Of a stretch of 53,781 nt of DNA, positions 23,688 through 32,374 are shown piece after piece. The position numbers and the translations under genes are program-made. The DNA comes from Bacillota bacterium. Its GTDB lineage: Bacteria; Bacillota; Clostridia; Clostridiales; Caloramatoraceae. The notes below the pieces were generated by a model. The model had not been told where the DNA came from and made no database searches. It saw nothing but the letters and a program-made list of their open reading frames with translations. The stretch is taken from contig JAEZLD010000105.1 in NCBI GenBank assembly GCA_023415335.1, positions 1-53,781 on the forward strand, given 5' to 3'. How positions within the stretch are numbered: position 1 is the stretch's first letter; every line of letters starts with the position of its first letter.

Positions 23688-24854
23688 TTATGTATGTATA
23701 TAATTCCTGTCCACTGTTATTATAGGATTCATTTCAGGGTAGGCTGTTTTTATTGCATTTGTAAGTATCTGTCTGATGCTATCCTCATCGGAATGGGCGA
23801 CCTGGTCGGACAGCACTATGTCAAATAATATGTTTTTATAGCTATTCGTTCCCACTATCCTGAAGTCATGAAATGAAACAATCTCAGGCATGGTTCTGAG
23901 TATGCTCATTATCTTGGCCTTTGATTCATTTATCTCTTCATTATTAAGGTTTACGGGGTCCATATGTATTACAAGTAGTATGTTCAGCTTATGAGAGATT
24001 TCTGCTTCAGCCCGGTCTATTATCTCATGGCAGTCCATTATGGGAAGGTTTGAAGGCACCTCCGCATGTATGGAGGCCATATATTTTCCTGAGCCATAAG
24101 TGTGTATTATAAGATCGTGGACTCCTATAATGCCCTTATGAGAAAGAACCTCCCGGATAACAGATCTTACAAGCTCGGGGGTGGGTGCCTCTCCAAGCAG
24201 AGGACTTATGGTATCTTTAATAAGTCCAAAGCCAGCATACAGTATAAATCCCGATACTACAAGGCCTGCATATCCATCTATAGGGAATGCAATAAACTTG
24301 GACAGCAGAAGACAAGCTGCGGTGCTTGCTGTTATGAGTGCATCGCTGAAACAGTCGGCTGAGGTGGCATCAAGGGTGCCTGAAGAAACCTTCTTATTTA
24401 TGTATCTATAAAACTTACCAAGCCATAACTTGGCTGATATTGAAATAACAAGAATAACAAATGTTATAATATCAAAAATGGTTTCCTCAGGATGCAATAT
24501 CCTTCCTATTGAGGTTTTTACAAACTGTATTCCAACATATAGCACCATAAAGGATACTATAAGACCTGCAATATATTCTCCACGGCCATGCCCGAAGGGG
24601 TGATCCTTGTCTGCAGGCTTATCTGCGATTTTAAAGCCTACAATTGTAATAAGGCATGATCCCATGTCAGAAAGGTTGTTGAATGCATCAGCAGTTATGG
24701 CAATACTGTTACTTATGGTGCCTATAACCAGTTTTACACCAAAAAGAAGAAGGTTTATGATTATACCCACAATACCTGCCAGATATCCAGCCTGCTTCCT
24801 TGAATTTTGTGTACTCTTGGAAAGAAACTTTTTGGTTATTACTTCTAAAAGCAT
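23688..24854 (-). CDS. Cation diffusion facilitator, probable manganese exporter
   Basis: A 388-residue CDF transporter with six membrane segments and a long cytoplasmic C-terminal domain. The transport-site residues read N59-x3-D63 (in DAFNNLSD) and D167-x3-D171 (in ADCFSD). The 'NDDD' set is that of Mn exporters such as MntE and MneP, while Zn exporters have H/D-D and H-D. The HPFGHGRGEY stretch is typical of the family. Start ATG 24854 is chosen because GGAG lies 8 bases ahead; 20 more codons are open upstream but lack a site. It shares a divergent spacer with the flavin reductase gene. Confidence 0.85.
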   Translation of the reverse strand: MLLEVITKKFLSKSTQNSRKQAGYLAGIVGIIINLLLFGVKLVIGTISNSIAITADAFNNLSDMGSCLITIVGFKIADKPADKDHPFGHGRGEYIAGLIVSFMVLYVGIQFVKTSIGRILHPEETIFDIITFVILVISISAKLWLGKFYRYINKKVSSGTLDATSADCFSDALITASTAACLLLSKFIAFPIDGYAGLVVSGFILYAGFGLIKDTISPLLGEAPTPELVRSVIREVLSHKGIIGVHDLIIHTYGSGKYMASIHAEVPSNLPIMDCHEIIDRAEAEISHKLNILLVIHMDPVNLNNEEINESKAKIMSILRTMPEIVSFHDFRIVGTNSYKNILFDIVLSDQVAHSDEDSIRQILTNAIKTAYPEMNPIITVDRNYIHT

Positions 24855-24944
24855 AATATCAACTCCAATGTACTTATGTAATTTTAATATACTCATTAAT
24901 AAGGATTGTATCACAATTGCAGTCCATGGTGAAGGTAAATATGT

Positions 24945-24973
24945 TTGAAATTATTATATAGACCATATATAAT
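24945..24973 (+). promoter_or_regulatory. Promoter with overlapping palindrome, upstream of the flavin reductase gene
   Basis: TTGAAA (24945-24950), 17 bases, TATAAT (24968-24973). Exact 8-base arms ATTATATA (24953-24960) and TATATAAT (24966-24973) with spacer GACCA lie within the promoter and cover the -10, so a repressor bound there would block RNA polymerase. Confidence 0.65.
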
Positions 24974-25009
24974 GTTTGTATTCATTAAAAATAAATATGG
25001 AGGTAGACT

Positions 25010-25519
25010 ATGTATAAACAAGTAAACTTTTCAGAGCTTTCACAGCAAGCACTTGAGCAGCTTTCAAGGGGAGCTTTTTTAACCGTAAAGAGCGAAGATA
25101 AAGCCAACACCATGACCATAGGCTGGGGAGCATTAGGCTATATGTGGGGAAGACCTGTTTTCATTGCAATGGTAAGGTACTCGAGATATACCTATGAGCT
25201 TATAGATAAGGCTGGTGACTTTACAATAAGCCTTCCAGCAGAAGGAGAGATGAAGGGGGAATTAAGCTTTTGCGGCAGAACCTCGGGAAGGGATTGTGAC
25301 AAATTTAAGGGATGTGGAATTAATACCAGAGGGGGAGATACTACACTGTCTCCCATAATAGAGGGTTGCAGGCTTTTTATTGAATGTAAAACTGTTTACA
25401 AGCAGCCTATGATAAAAGAAAACCTTAATAAGGAGTTAAGGGACAGGTGGTATGCCGATGGTGATTACCATGTTATGTACTATGGAGAGATAACAAAAGC
25501 ATGCGTTTTTGAGGAATAG
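25010..25519 (+). CDS. Flavin reductase-like FMN-binding protein
   Basis: A 169-residue single-domain split-barrel flavoprotein. It opens VNFSELSQQALEQLSRGAFL, with the FMN-binding pattern NTMTIGWGALGYMWGRP and later YTYELIDKAGDFTISLP. Such proteins in anaerobes transfer electrons between NAD(P)H or ferredoxin-type carriers and flavin; the specific partner is unknown. A good promoter with an overlapping palindrome lies upstream, and the next gene starts 36 bases downstream. Confidence 0.85.
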   Translation: MYKQVNFSELSQQALEQLSRGAFLTVKSEDKANTMTIGWGALGYMWGRPVFIAMVRYSRYTYELIDKAGDFTISLPAEGEMKGELSFCGRTSGRDCDKFKGCGINTRGGDTTLSPIIEGCRLFIECKTVYKQPMIKENLNKELRDRWYADGDYHVMYYGEITKACVFEE

Positions 25520-25554
25520 ACACGGGTATAATACCTGGCATTAGGAGGACAAAA

Positions 25555-27009
25555 ATGAATTACATAATACCAGTAATAACAGGAGCAATAATTGGATATT
25601 TTACTAACTGGCTTGCCATTAAAATGCTTTTCAGACCCCTTAGGGAGAAAAGACTTCTGGGCATAAGGGTACCATTTACCCCTGGTCTTATCCCAAAGGA
25701 AAGAAAAAGAATAGCTAAGAGTGTAGGAAATACTATAGGACAGCATCTTCTTTCACCTCAGGTACTTTCCCAGTCACTATGCAGTCCAAGGATTATATCC
25801 TATATAAAGGAAAGTGTTAGAGAGGGCTTTAAAAGGCTGGAAGGCAGCGCCCTTACAATTGGGGATTATATACAAAGGCTTCCGGAAGAAAGCTTTTATC
25901 AGGTGGATATGTCCTTGAAATCCTGCATTTCACAAAGTCTCACAAATTATCTGGAGGATAGAGAAAACCGTAAAAGAATTATAAATGTAATAGGAGATTA
26001 CTTACATAAAGGTTATCATAATGAAGAAAACAAGGAATATTCTAGCTTAAGACAGTTTACCGGAAAAAGTATACGGGAGTACACGGAGGGACAGGAGTTT
26101 AAGGATTTTTTAAGCAGCATAATAAAGAAAGCCATGGAAGGGACTGAAAAAAGCGACAGGACAATAGGACAGGTGCTGCCGCAGGAGGTTTTTGATGGTA
26201 TAGGGGAGTACATATATGAGCATGAAGACAAGCTGGCGCTAGCCATAAGAAATGGGGTTAGCACAGCTCCTGTGCGGGAGAAGCTTAAAAACGCTATAAT
26301 CTCCATGCTTGAGCAGAACCTTGGTAGAATAGTAACCATGTTTGCAAGCCTTGATTCTATAAGTGAGAAGATAATCAAGGGGGTTGAGGAATATCTGTCA
26401 AATCCGGAAAACCATAGGGAGATTGCAGACATGACAATCAGTTTTATAGGCAATCTTACAGAGGTAAAAATCAGCAGTCTGTCCTCAGGAATTATGCAAA
26501 AGGGCGAAGATTCTTTTGGAATGCTGTCTGAAGCAGCTATAACAGCACTGTGGGAAAGCGAAAATGCAAAGAAGACGACATCACCTGAGGGCTCAGGTAG
26601 AATACCACAGGGACTTGAAGAACTACTGGTTAATCTTTCAGAGGGCTTAACAGAGTATGGTTATATTAGAAAGGTCTGTGATGCTATAACTCATAAAAGC
26701 CTGTCGCTTTTATGGAGCCTTAAGGTGTCGAGCTTTTCATTAATTTTAGAGCCTGGAATAATAAACAGTCTGTCCTCAGGGGTTGAGAGCATATACATTA
26801 AGCTTGTAGAAAGTAAAGCACCCCAGGTTGTGGAAAATATGAACATTCCGTGCATAGTAGAGGATGAAATAAACGGCTTTGATATTGAATTTACTGAAAA
26901 GCTCATAACAGACATTGCAAAAAAGGAGCTTTCTGCTATAACATGGCTGGGGGCCCTGTTAGGAGCAGTAATGGGTATAGTGATACCAGTGCTGCAGAAC
27001 ATATTATAA
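25555..27009 (+). CDS. DUF445 family membrane protein
   Basis: A 484-residue protein with an N-terminal membrane segment, the family signature GAIIGYFTNWLAIKMLFRPL, then PFTPGLIPKERKRIAKSVG and a long helical region, ending in a second membrane segment (TWLGALLGAVMGIVIPVLQ). Both ends would lie in the membrane with the helical part between. The family is widespread in Firmicutes (YheB-like) and has no established biochemical role. AGGAGG precedes the ATG. A terminator follows at 27028. Confidence 0.88.
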   Translation: MNYIIPVITGAIIGYFTNWLAIKMLFRPLREKRLLGIRVPFTPGLIPKERKRIAKSVGNTIGQHLLSPQVLSQSLCSPRIISYIKESVREGFKRLEGSALTIGDYIQRLPEESFYQVDMSLKSCISQSLTNYLEDRENRKRIINVIGDYLHKGYHNEENKEYSSLRQFTGKSIREYTEGQEFKDFLSSIIKKAMEGTEKSDRTIGQVLPQEVFDGIGEYIYEHEDKLALAIRNGVSTAPVREKLKNAIISMLEQNLGRIVTMFASLDSISEKIIKGVEEYLSNPENHREIADMTISFIGNLTEVKISSLSSGIMQKGEDSFGMLSEAAITALWESENAKKTTSPEGSGRIPQGLEELLVNLSEGLTEYGYIRKVCDAITHKSLSLLWSLKVSSFSLILEPGIINSLSSGVESIYIKLVESKAPQVVENMNIPCIVEDEINGFDIEFTEKLITDIAKKELSAITWLGALLGAVMGIVIPVLQNIL

Positions 27010-27027
27010 GAACTGCTTCTGATAATG

Positions 27028-27075
27028 AAGACTCTGGAAGAACTTCTATATGAGTTCTTTCAGGGACTCTTTTTA
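27028..27075 (+). terminator. Terminator after the DUF445 gene
   Basis: AAGAACT and AGTTCTT form the top of a long stem around an 8-base loop, extended outward by six more pairs (two G-U), and followed by TCTTTTTATT. Confidence 0.7.
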
Positions 27076-27151
27076 TTGGGAGGAATTTTAATACTTTTAT
27101 AGAATATAATTGGTATTAGGCATCAAATGATAAATTAATGGAGGAGTTAAC

Positions 27152-28456
27152 ATGAAATTAAACTACAAGCGCACCTTTTTTATTGGCTTTGCTTTCATGT
27201 CCATCTGTACATTCTGGCAGCTTTATGACAACATTATACCCCTCATTCTTAAAGAAACCTTTCAGTTTAGCAACTTTACAACAGGCTTTGTAATGGCAGC
27301 TGACAATGTGTTGGCGCTGTTCCTTCTTCCTTTGTTTGGGGCATTCTCTGATAAGGTTAATACTAGATGGGGCAAAAGAACCCCGTTTATTATTTTTGGG
27401 ACTGCAGCTGCAGTTATAACAATGTTGTTGCTGCCATTAGCAGATAATACTAATAGCCTTATGTTATTTATCGTTTCCCTGGGTTTCCTCCTGGTATTCA
27501 TGGGAACCTATAGGTCTCCTGCTGTTGCCCTTATGCCAGACCTTACCCCCAAGCCACTCAGAAGTAAGGCTAATGCAGTAATTAACCTTATGGGTTCTAT
27601 TGGAGGAATTCTTGCACTGGCATTCATTAAGGTTCTGGTAAAGAAAGTAGCTAAGCCCAATTATTTTAATGTGTTCCTGGCTGTTGCTATAGTCATGGCA
27701 CTGGCTGTGGTAGTGCTTATTATGACCATTCGAGAGAAGGAAATGGCAGTTCGTGAACCTGACAGCGAATCTGAAGAAGAAAAAGGTTCTTCTGCTATGG
27801 CTCCTGATGTGAAAAAAAGCCTGATATTTATGCTTGTTTCTGTGGGATTATGGTTCATGGCCTATAACTCCATTACCAGTGCATTTTCAAGATATGCAAA
27901 GGAAGTTTGGAAGCTCCAGGGAGGGGACTTCACAACACCTCTTCTTATAGCTTCTGCAGGAGCTATAGTAAGCTACATTCCCATAGGTATAATTTCCAGC
28001 AGCATAGGAAGAAAGAAGACCATACTAGGCGGAGTGACACTTCTGGCGCTTATGTTTGGCTGTGGTGTGTTTTTTACCTCAACAAATTACAATGTAGGGA
28101 TCAACTTGTTCGGAGCTGTAAGAGTTGAGTGGGTATATATATTGTTTGCGCTTGTGGGAGTTGCCTGGGCAGCAATAAATGTAAACTCATATCCTATGGT
28201 TGTTGAAATGAGTAAAGGCTCTGACGTTGGTAAATACACAGGCTATTACTATACCTTCTCCATGGCTGCACAGGTTCTTACACCAATATTATCAGGCTAT
28301 TTGATAGACCACACGGCAGCCTCATATAGGATACTGTTCCCGTATGCAACTATATTTGCAGTGTTGGCAGCATTTACAATGCTGTTTGTTAAGCACGGTG
28401 ATTCAAAACCTCCGAAAAAAAACAGTAAATTAGAAAATTTTGATGTAGCGGATTAG
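27152..28456 (+). CDS. MFS transporter, sugar-cation symporter type (SLC45/GPH-like)
   Basis: A 434-residue, 12-segment major facilitator. The loop between segments 2 and 3 reads GAFSDKVNTRWGKRTPF, matching the D-x4-R-x-GKR-x-PF pattern of the GPH/SLC45 sugar-proton symporters. The first segment contains FWQLYDNIIPLIL. The central loop (about 196-216) is acidic and Ser/Glu-rich. A sugar or glycoside substrate is likely by family, but no sugar-metabolism gene is adjacent. It starts with GGAGG 9 bases before the ATG. Confidence 0.82.
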   Translation: MKLNYKRTFFIGFAFMSICTFWQLYDNIIPLILKETFQFSNFTTGFVMAADNVLALFLLPLFGAFSDKVNTRWGKRTPFIIFGTAAAVITMLLLPLADNTNSLMLFIVSLGFLLVFMGTYRSPAVALMPDLTPKPLRSKANAVINLMGSIGGILALAFIKVLVKKVAKPNYFNVFLAVAIVMALAVVVLIMTIREKEMAVREPDSESEEEKGSSAMAPDVKKSLIFMLVSVGLWFMAYNSITSAFSRYAKEVWKLQGGDFTTPLLIASAGAIVSYIPIGIISSSIGRKKTILGGVTLLALMFGCGVFFTSTNYNVGINLFGAVRVEWVYILFALVGVAWAAINVNSYPMVVEMSKGSDVGKYTGYYYTFSMAAQVLTPILSGYLIDHTAASYRILFPYATIFAVLAAFTMLFVKHGDSKPPKKNSKLENFDVAD

Positions 28457-28612
28457 TGCGGGATAAAATGGTAGTACAGTTAAAGCTTTAAGAAAAATTA
28501 TTTTTTAAAGTGCAATTGGTGTAGCTATTCGACACATTTTGGTCTTCTTTAAAATAAAATATTGTTATATAATAGTATTGGAAACATTAAATGTTATATG
28601 GTGGTGATACAT

Positions 28613-29113
28613 ATGAGAAGAAACGTAACAGTGGGACTTGTTCTCGTAGGATTAGGCGTATTTCTTATATTGCAGAAAGCACTTAATCTAACAATAGATA
28701 TATCACAGTTTGTATGGCCTTTCTTTCTTCTGATACCTGGAATCTCTATGCATGTTGAATTTTTTAAAAACAAAAAAGATGCAGGATCTCTGGTAGTTGC
28801 AGGTGTAATTACAGTATATGGCCTGCTGTTTTTAATCAATGCCCTTACATTATGGAAATATTCACATATGCTTACCTTTGTTTATCCTCTTGGAATAGGT
28901 ATAGGCTTTTGGGAAAGCTTTGAATTTGGGGATAAGAAAAATTCCAGCCTATCAATAGCTATAGTGTTTCTTGTAATATCATTGTATATGCTTTTGAATG
29001 ATGCTCTTCCTGATCTTGCAGGAAACATTAAATATTATATAGTTCCAGCATTGCTAGTGGTGGTTGGCGTAATTATTATAATTGGGGATAAGCTCAGGAA
29101 AAATGGTAAATAA
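28613..29113 (+). CDS. Small multi-pass membrane protein (LiaF/DUF5668-like)
   Basis: A 166-residue protein with about five to six membrane segments. It starts MRRNVTVGLVLVGLGVFLIL, with WPFFLLIPGISM, the recurring W-P-x-x-LI-x-G pattern of DUF5668/LiaI-LiaF membrane domains. Homologues are linked to envelope-stress regulation in Bacillus, but this one lacks the C-terminal LiaF domain. The start is ATG 28613, with GGTGGTGAT just ahead; the frame open from 28562 lacks a site. A TATAAT lies at 28568-28573 without a clear -35. Confidence 0.7.
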   Translation: MRRNVTVGLVLVGLGVFLILQKALNLTIDISQFVWPFFLLIPGISMHVEFFKNKKDAGSLVVAGVITVYGLLFLINALTLWKYSHMLTFVYPLGIGIGFWESFEFGDKKNSSLSIAIVFLVISLYMLLNDALPDLAGNIKYYIVPALLVVVGVIIIIGDKLRKNGK

Positions 29114-29173
29114 TATTTCTGCTATATATTTATTTTAAATATATAAATTAATTATTAAAAAGGAGATGGGTTT

Positions 29174-29548
29174 ATGACAGAGTTAAGGCAGATATATAAA
29201 TGTGAAATCTGCGGAAACATAATCGAGGTGGTGCATAATTCTGGCGGAGAGCTTGTCTGCTGTGGACAGCCAATGAAACTGCTTAAGGAGAACACTGTTG
29301 ATGCTGCAAAGGAAAAGCACGTTCCAGTAATTGAAAAGGTTGATGGAGGAGTGCTTGTAAAGGTTGGAGCTGTTGCACATCCAATGTTGGAGGAGCACCA
29401 TATTGAGTGGATAGAGCTTCATACTCAAAACTATGTATATAGGAAATTCCTTAAGCCAGGAGAGGCCCCTGAGGCATTCTTCAGGACTGAGGAGGAGCCC
29501 CTTTATGCCAGAGAGTATTGCAACCTTCATGGTCTGTGGAGAGCATAA
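29174..29548 (+). CDS. dfx: Desulfoferrodoxin (superoxide reductase)
   Basis: A 124-residue two-iron superoxide reductase that reduces superoxide to hydrogen peroxide in the cytoplasm of anaerobes. The N-terminal desulforedoxin-like centre has C10, C13, C29, C30. Catalytic centre II ligands are H49, H69, H75, C116 and H119, with Glu47-Lys48 just before H49 (EKHVP). All ligands are intact. AGGAGATGG precedes the ATG, and an AT-rich inverted repeat (29123-29145) lies upstream. Confidence 0.96.
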   Translation: MTELRQIYKCEICGNIIEVVHNSGGELVCCGQPMKLLKENTVDAAKEKHVPVIEKVDGGVLVKVGAVAHPMLEEHHIEWIELHTQNYVYRKFLKPGEAPEAFFRTEEEPLYAREYCNLHGLWRA

Positions 29549-29594
29549 GCAACAGCAGGTAAAAGTGAAGAGAGAACAGCGAAGAGAAAATGTA

Positions 29595-29628
29595 GAGAAC
29601 CCTGCTTGAAAAAGCAGGGTTCTCTTAA
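29595..29628. terminator. Terminator after dfx
   Basis: GAGAACCCTGCTT and AAGCAGGGTTCTC pair perfectly over 13 bases with a GAAA loop, followed by TTAAAT. Its position between dfx and the convergent aminotransferase gene means it may serve both. Confidence 0.75.
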
Positions 29629-29660
29629 ATCATAGGAAACGCCATGTGTATTTAGTATGA

Positions 29661-30494
29661 TTAGTTGCTTTTGTGTAGACATAGATAGTTTGAAATCTCC
29701 TGGTCATAGAGTCCCATTATTTTTCTCAGGCAGTTGTTGCTACAGCTTAACATAACATCGCCAATGGATGATATGGGAAGTACCTTAGGTGAGGTTCCAC
29801 TTATGAATGCTGCATCAAATTCATTAAGAGAGGCTACTGGTATGTTCTCTTCGTGTACCTTTATAGAGTTTTCTGTGCAGAGTCTTATTATCCTCTGTCT
29901 TGTAACTCCCAGCAACACACCTTCTGCAGGACTTGTGTAGGCCTGACCATTCTTAATGAAGAATATGTTTGAGCGGCTGCCTTCGGTAACTTCATCATTT
30001 TTATTTACCAGAAGAGCCTCATATAAGGAATTGTTTTTTAAATATTCATTTACACCGTCCCTTAGACCCTGGTTAATTATTTTGGCATTAGGATTTTCCC
30101 TTACAGCACTGTAAAGGCCAGTTGTTACCCCATTTCTGTACATTTCCTCTGTTGGATAGGAGCTATGGATAAAAAACAGATAAGATATTCCATCTGGATT
30201 GCTTGAAAAATCATTAATTATAAGCTTTACGTTGTTGCTTTTAATAGTGTTAGCTTTACATAAAGCTTGTATGTTTTCGTTAAGACTTTCAATTGGAAAG
30301 CTTATATTTTTTCCAATACTTGCTGCGGAGCTTATGAGCCTTTTATAGTGTTCCTCTAAAAAAAGAGGAGTACCATCCATAACACGTATGACTTCATATA
30401 CAGATGGCGATGTTGACCTATAGATGGAATCAAACTGGGATGTATCGTAAAGCTTCCCATTAAACATGAATTTGTTAAATATTGCTTCTGTCAT
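29661..30494 (-). CDS. Class IV PLP aminotransferase (BCAT / aminodeoxychorismate lyase-like)
   Basis: A 277-residue fold-type IV enzyme. The N-terminus has GTPLFLEEHYKRLISSA (the E-H-x-x-RL motif), the PLP lysine is in AKIINQGLRDGVNEY, and EVTEGSRSNIFFI and GVLLGVTRQRII follow with family spacing (lysine to the EALL glutamate is 21 residues, as in BCAT/PabC). The loops that separate branched-chain, D-amino acid and aminodeoxychorismate activities do not decide the substrate by eye. The ATG at 30494 is preferred, 7 bases after GGAGGT. It stands alone, with no pab or ilv neighbours. Confidence 0.82.
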   Translation of the reverse strand: MTEAIFNKFMFNGKLYDTSQFDSIYRSTSPSVYEVIRVMDGTPLFLEEHYKRLISSAASIGKNISFPIESLNENIQALCKANTIKSNNVKLIINDFSSNPDGISYLFFIHSSYPTEEMYRNGVTTGLYSAVRENPNAKIINQGLRDGVNEYLKNNSLYEALLVNKNDEVTEGSRSNIFFIKNGQAYTSPAEGVLLGVTRQRIIRLCTENSIKVHEENIPVASLNEFDAAFISGTSPKVLPISSIGDVMLSCSNNCLRKIMGLYDQEISNYLCLHKSN

Positions 30495-30678
30495 ATGCAT
30501 TACCTCCATATATCTATTCTATTCCATTGATGACATAAAATCCAGCTATAAAACAAAAGGGTGGATTATATACCTTCTATGATGTAAACTATAAAGATAA
30601 CAGGAGGTCCGTACATTTGATTTAAAATCAGACTATTAAGAATATTAAACTATAAAAACTTAGACAGGGGAATGATAT

Positions 30679-31821
30679 ATGGAGTATACAATAATAGCTA
30701 CAGCCACCTTTGGAATAGAATCAATTACTGCAATGGAGCTTAAGAATCTGGGATATAAGGAACTCAAAGTGGAAAACGGAAGAGTAGAATTTAAAGGAAA
30801 TGAAAGGGACATAGCCAGGTGTAACCTGTGGCTGAGGACTGCAGACAGGGTACATATTAAGGCTGCAGAATATAAGGCAGAAACCTTTGAGGAGCTTTTT
30901 CAAGGGGCAAGGGCAGTTACCTGGGGAAAACTCATTCCTGAAAATGGCAAGATGCATGTAACAGGCAAGTCGGTTAAATCAAAGCTTTTCAGCGTGCCAG
31001 ACTGCCAGGGTATTGTCAAAAAAGCTGTGGTAGAGAGTATGAAGTCACAATATAAAAAGGAGTGGTTCCCAGAGGATGGACCAGTTTATAAAATAGAGGT
31101 AAGCCTCCTAAAGGATGTGTGTACACTTCTTATTGACACTTCAGGTGCTGGTCTGCATAAAAGGGGATATCGGCAGTCAGCAGGGGAGGCGCCGCTTAAG
31201 GAAACACTTGCTGCCTCAATGGTGCTCATAAGCAGATGGAGAAGTGAAAGGATACTGGCAGACCCTATGTGTGGCTCGGGCACAATAGCTATTGAGGCGG
31301 CAATGATAGGAAAGAATATAGCACCTGGTATTAATAGAAGCTTTGTATCTGAGGAGTGGCCAGGATTTGACAAGGTAATATGGGAGGATGTTAGACTAGA
31401 GGCACAGAGGGCTATAAACTCAAAGGAATTTAGAATATTGGCTTCTGATGTTGACGGTGATGTGCTTAAGACTGCCAGGGAAAATGCCATAAGGGCAGGA
31501 GTTGAGGACTACATAGCCTTCCAGAAGCTTTCTGTTCAGCAGTTCCAATCAAGGAAAAGATATGGCTGTATCATATGCAACCCACCCTATGGTGAAAGAC
31601 TTATGGACAGTGAAGAGGTTGAGAGGCTTTATAAGCAGATGGGAAGGGTGTTTACAAGCCTTCAGGATTGGTCCTATTTTATTCTGACTGCACATCCTGA
31701 GTTTGAAAGGTGCTTTGGAAGAAGATCTGACAAGAATAGAAAGCTATACAATGGAAGACTGCAGTGCTATTATTACCAGTATCTTGGACCATTGCCACCA
31801 ATCAAGTACACTGAGGATTAA
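30679..31821 (+). CDS. 23S rRNA (guanine-N2) methyltransferase, RlmL/YpsC type
   Basis: A 380-residue SAM-dependent RNA methyltransferase. An N-terminal THUMP RNA-binding region (about 60-155) is followed by the Rossmann catalytic domain with motif I DPMCGSGTIAIEAAM (near residue 194) and motif IV NPPYGERL (near residue 300). It matches the B. subtilis YpsC type, lacking the extra RlmK domain of E. coli RlmL. The N-terminus MEYTIIATATFGIESITA is typical. A strong terminator follows. Confidence 0.9.
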   Translation: MEYTIIATATFGIESITAMELKNLGYKELKVENGRVEFKGNERDIARCNLWLRTADRVHIKAAEYKAETFEELFQGARAVTWGKLIPENGKMHVTGKSVKSKLFSVPDCQGIVKKAVVESMKSQYKKEWFPEDGPVYKIEVSLLKDVCTLLIDTSGAGLHKRGYRQSAGEAPLKETLAASMVLISRWRSERILADPMCGSGTIAIEAAMIGKNIAPGINRSFVSEEWPGFDKVIWEDVRLEAQRAINSKEFRILASDVDGDVLKTARENAIRAGVEDYIAFQKLSVQQFQSRKRYGCIICNPPYGERLMDSEEVERLYKQMGRVFTSLQDWSYFILTAHPEFERCFGRRSDKNRKLYNGRLQCYYYQYLGPLPPIKYTED

Positions 31822-31823
31822 AT

Positions 31824-31856
31824 AAAAAAGCTGGGCAGGAAATGCTCAGCTTTTTT
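31824..31856. terminator. Terminator between the rRNA methyltransferase gene and gerQ
   Basis: AAAAAAGCTGGGCA pairs with TGCTCAGCTTTTTT (14 pairs, one G-U) around a GGAAA loop. The A and T runs suit both converging genes. Confidence 0.85.
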
Positions 31857-31898
31857 ACTTATAATACTAGGCATGCTATGCACGTTTATATGGTGATT

Positions 31899-32354
31899 CT
31901 ATCTAGTGCCCATTGTACCTTGGTTAAGCACATCAAGGAATCTTAAGGAGTATATGTCACATACAACTAATACCCCAGTTTCAGGAGTTCTAAGAACTAA
32001 GTAACTGGCACCAACCTCTATTAATATTCCTGTTCTATCCTGTAGCAGGTTTTCTCCAACCAGGAACTGTGCACGTACGCTTCTTCCCTCGAACCTTCTT
32101 ATATATCCCTGAAGGTATTCAGGGCTGAGAACGCCTGCTTCTCCTGTAAACCCTATTCCTGCCCCCGTGCTTGTGCCGGTGCCCATGCCGGTACCCATGT
32201 CCATACCGGTACCCATATTAGTTCCTGTTGTATCGGGCTGCTGTCTGGAATCATCAGAGCATCCGCAGGGGTAACGGAATAATGGTGGATAGTAGTACCC
32301 AAATTCTTCATCATCCTCAGGGCCATAGCTTTCAAATTGATTTTTTAAAGACAT
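31899..32354 (-). CDS. gerQ: GerQ-type spore coat protein
   Basis: A 151-residue spore coat protein. A divergent N-terminal half has Tyr-, Pro- and Gly/Thr/Met-rich low complexity (repeated GTGM units about residues 46-68). The C-terminal half, from about residue 78, has YLQGYIRRFEGRSVRAQFLV, then GILIEVGASYLVLRTPETG and a YSLRFLDV end, matching the Spore_GerQ domain. GerQ holds the CwlJ lytic enzyme in the coat and is needed for calcium-dipicolinate germination. The upstream gene on the same strand is cwlJ, 20 bases away, as in Bacillus. Confidence 0.82.
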   Translation of the reverse strand: MSLKNQFESYGPEDDEEFGYYYPPLFRYPCGCSDDSRQQPDTTGTNMGTGMDMGTGMGTGTSTGAGIGFTGEAGVLSPEYLQGYIRRFEGRSVRAQFLVGENLLQDRTGILIEVGASYLVLRTPETGVLVVCDIYSLRFLDVLNQGTMGTR

Positions 32355-32374
32355 TTTTAACCTCCTATAATTAA

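Noticed and set aside
29661..30494. Class IV aminotransferase lacking the PLP lysine
   Set aside because: The usual K-T-x-N motif is not obvious at first, but AKIINQ has the lysine at the right distance (21 residues) from EALL, so the active site appears intact.
32160..32225. Possible short tandem repeat array or CRISPR-like structure
   Set aside because: It is the in-frame Met-Gly-Thr coding repeat of GerQ, with no spacers and no cas genes nearby.
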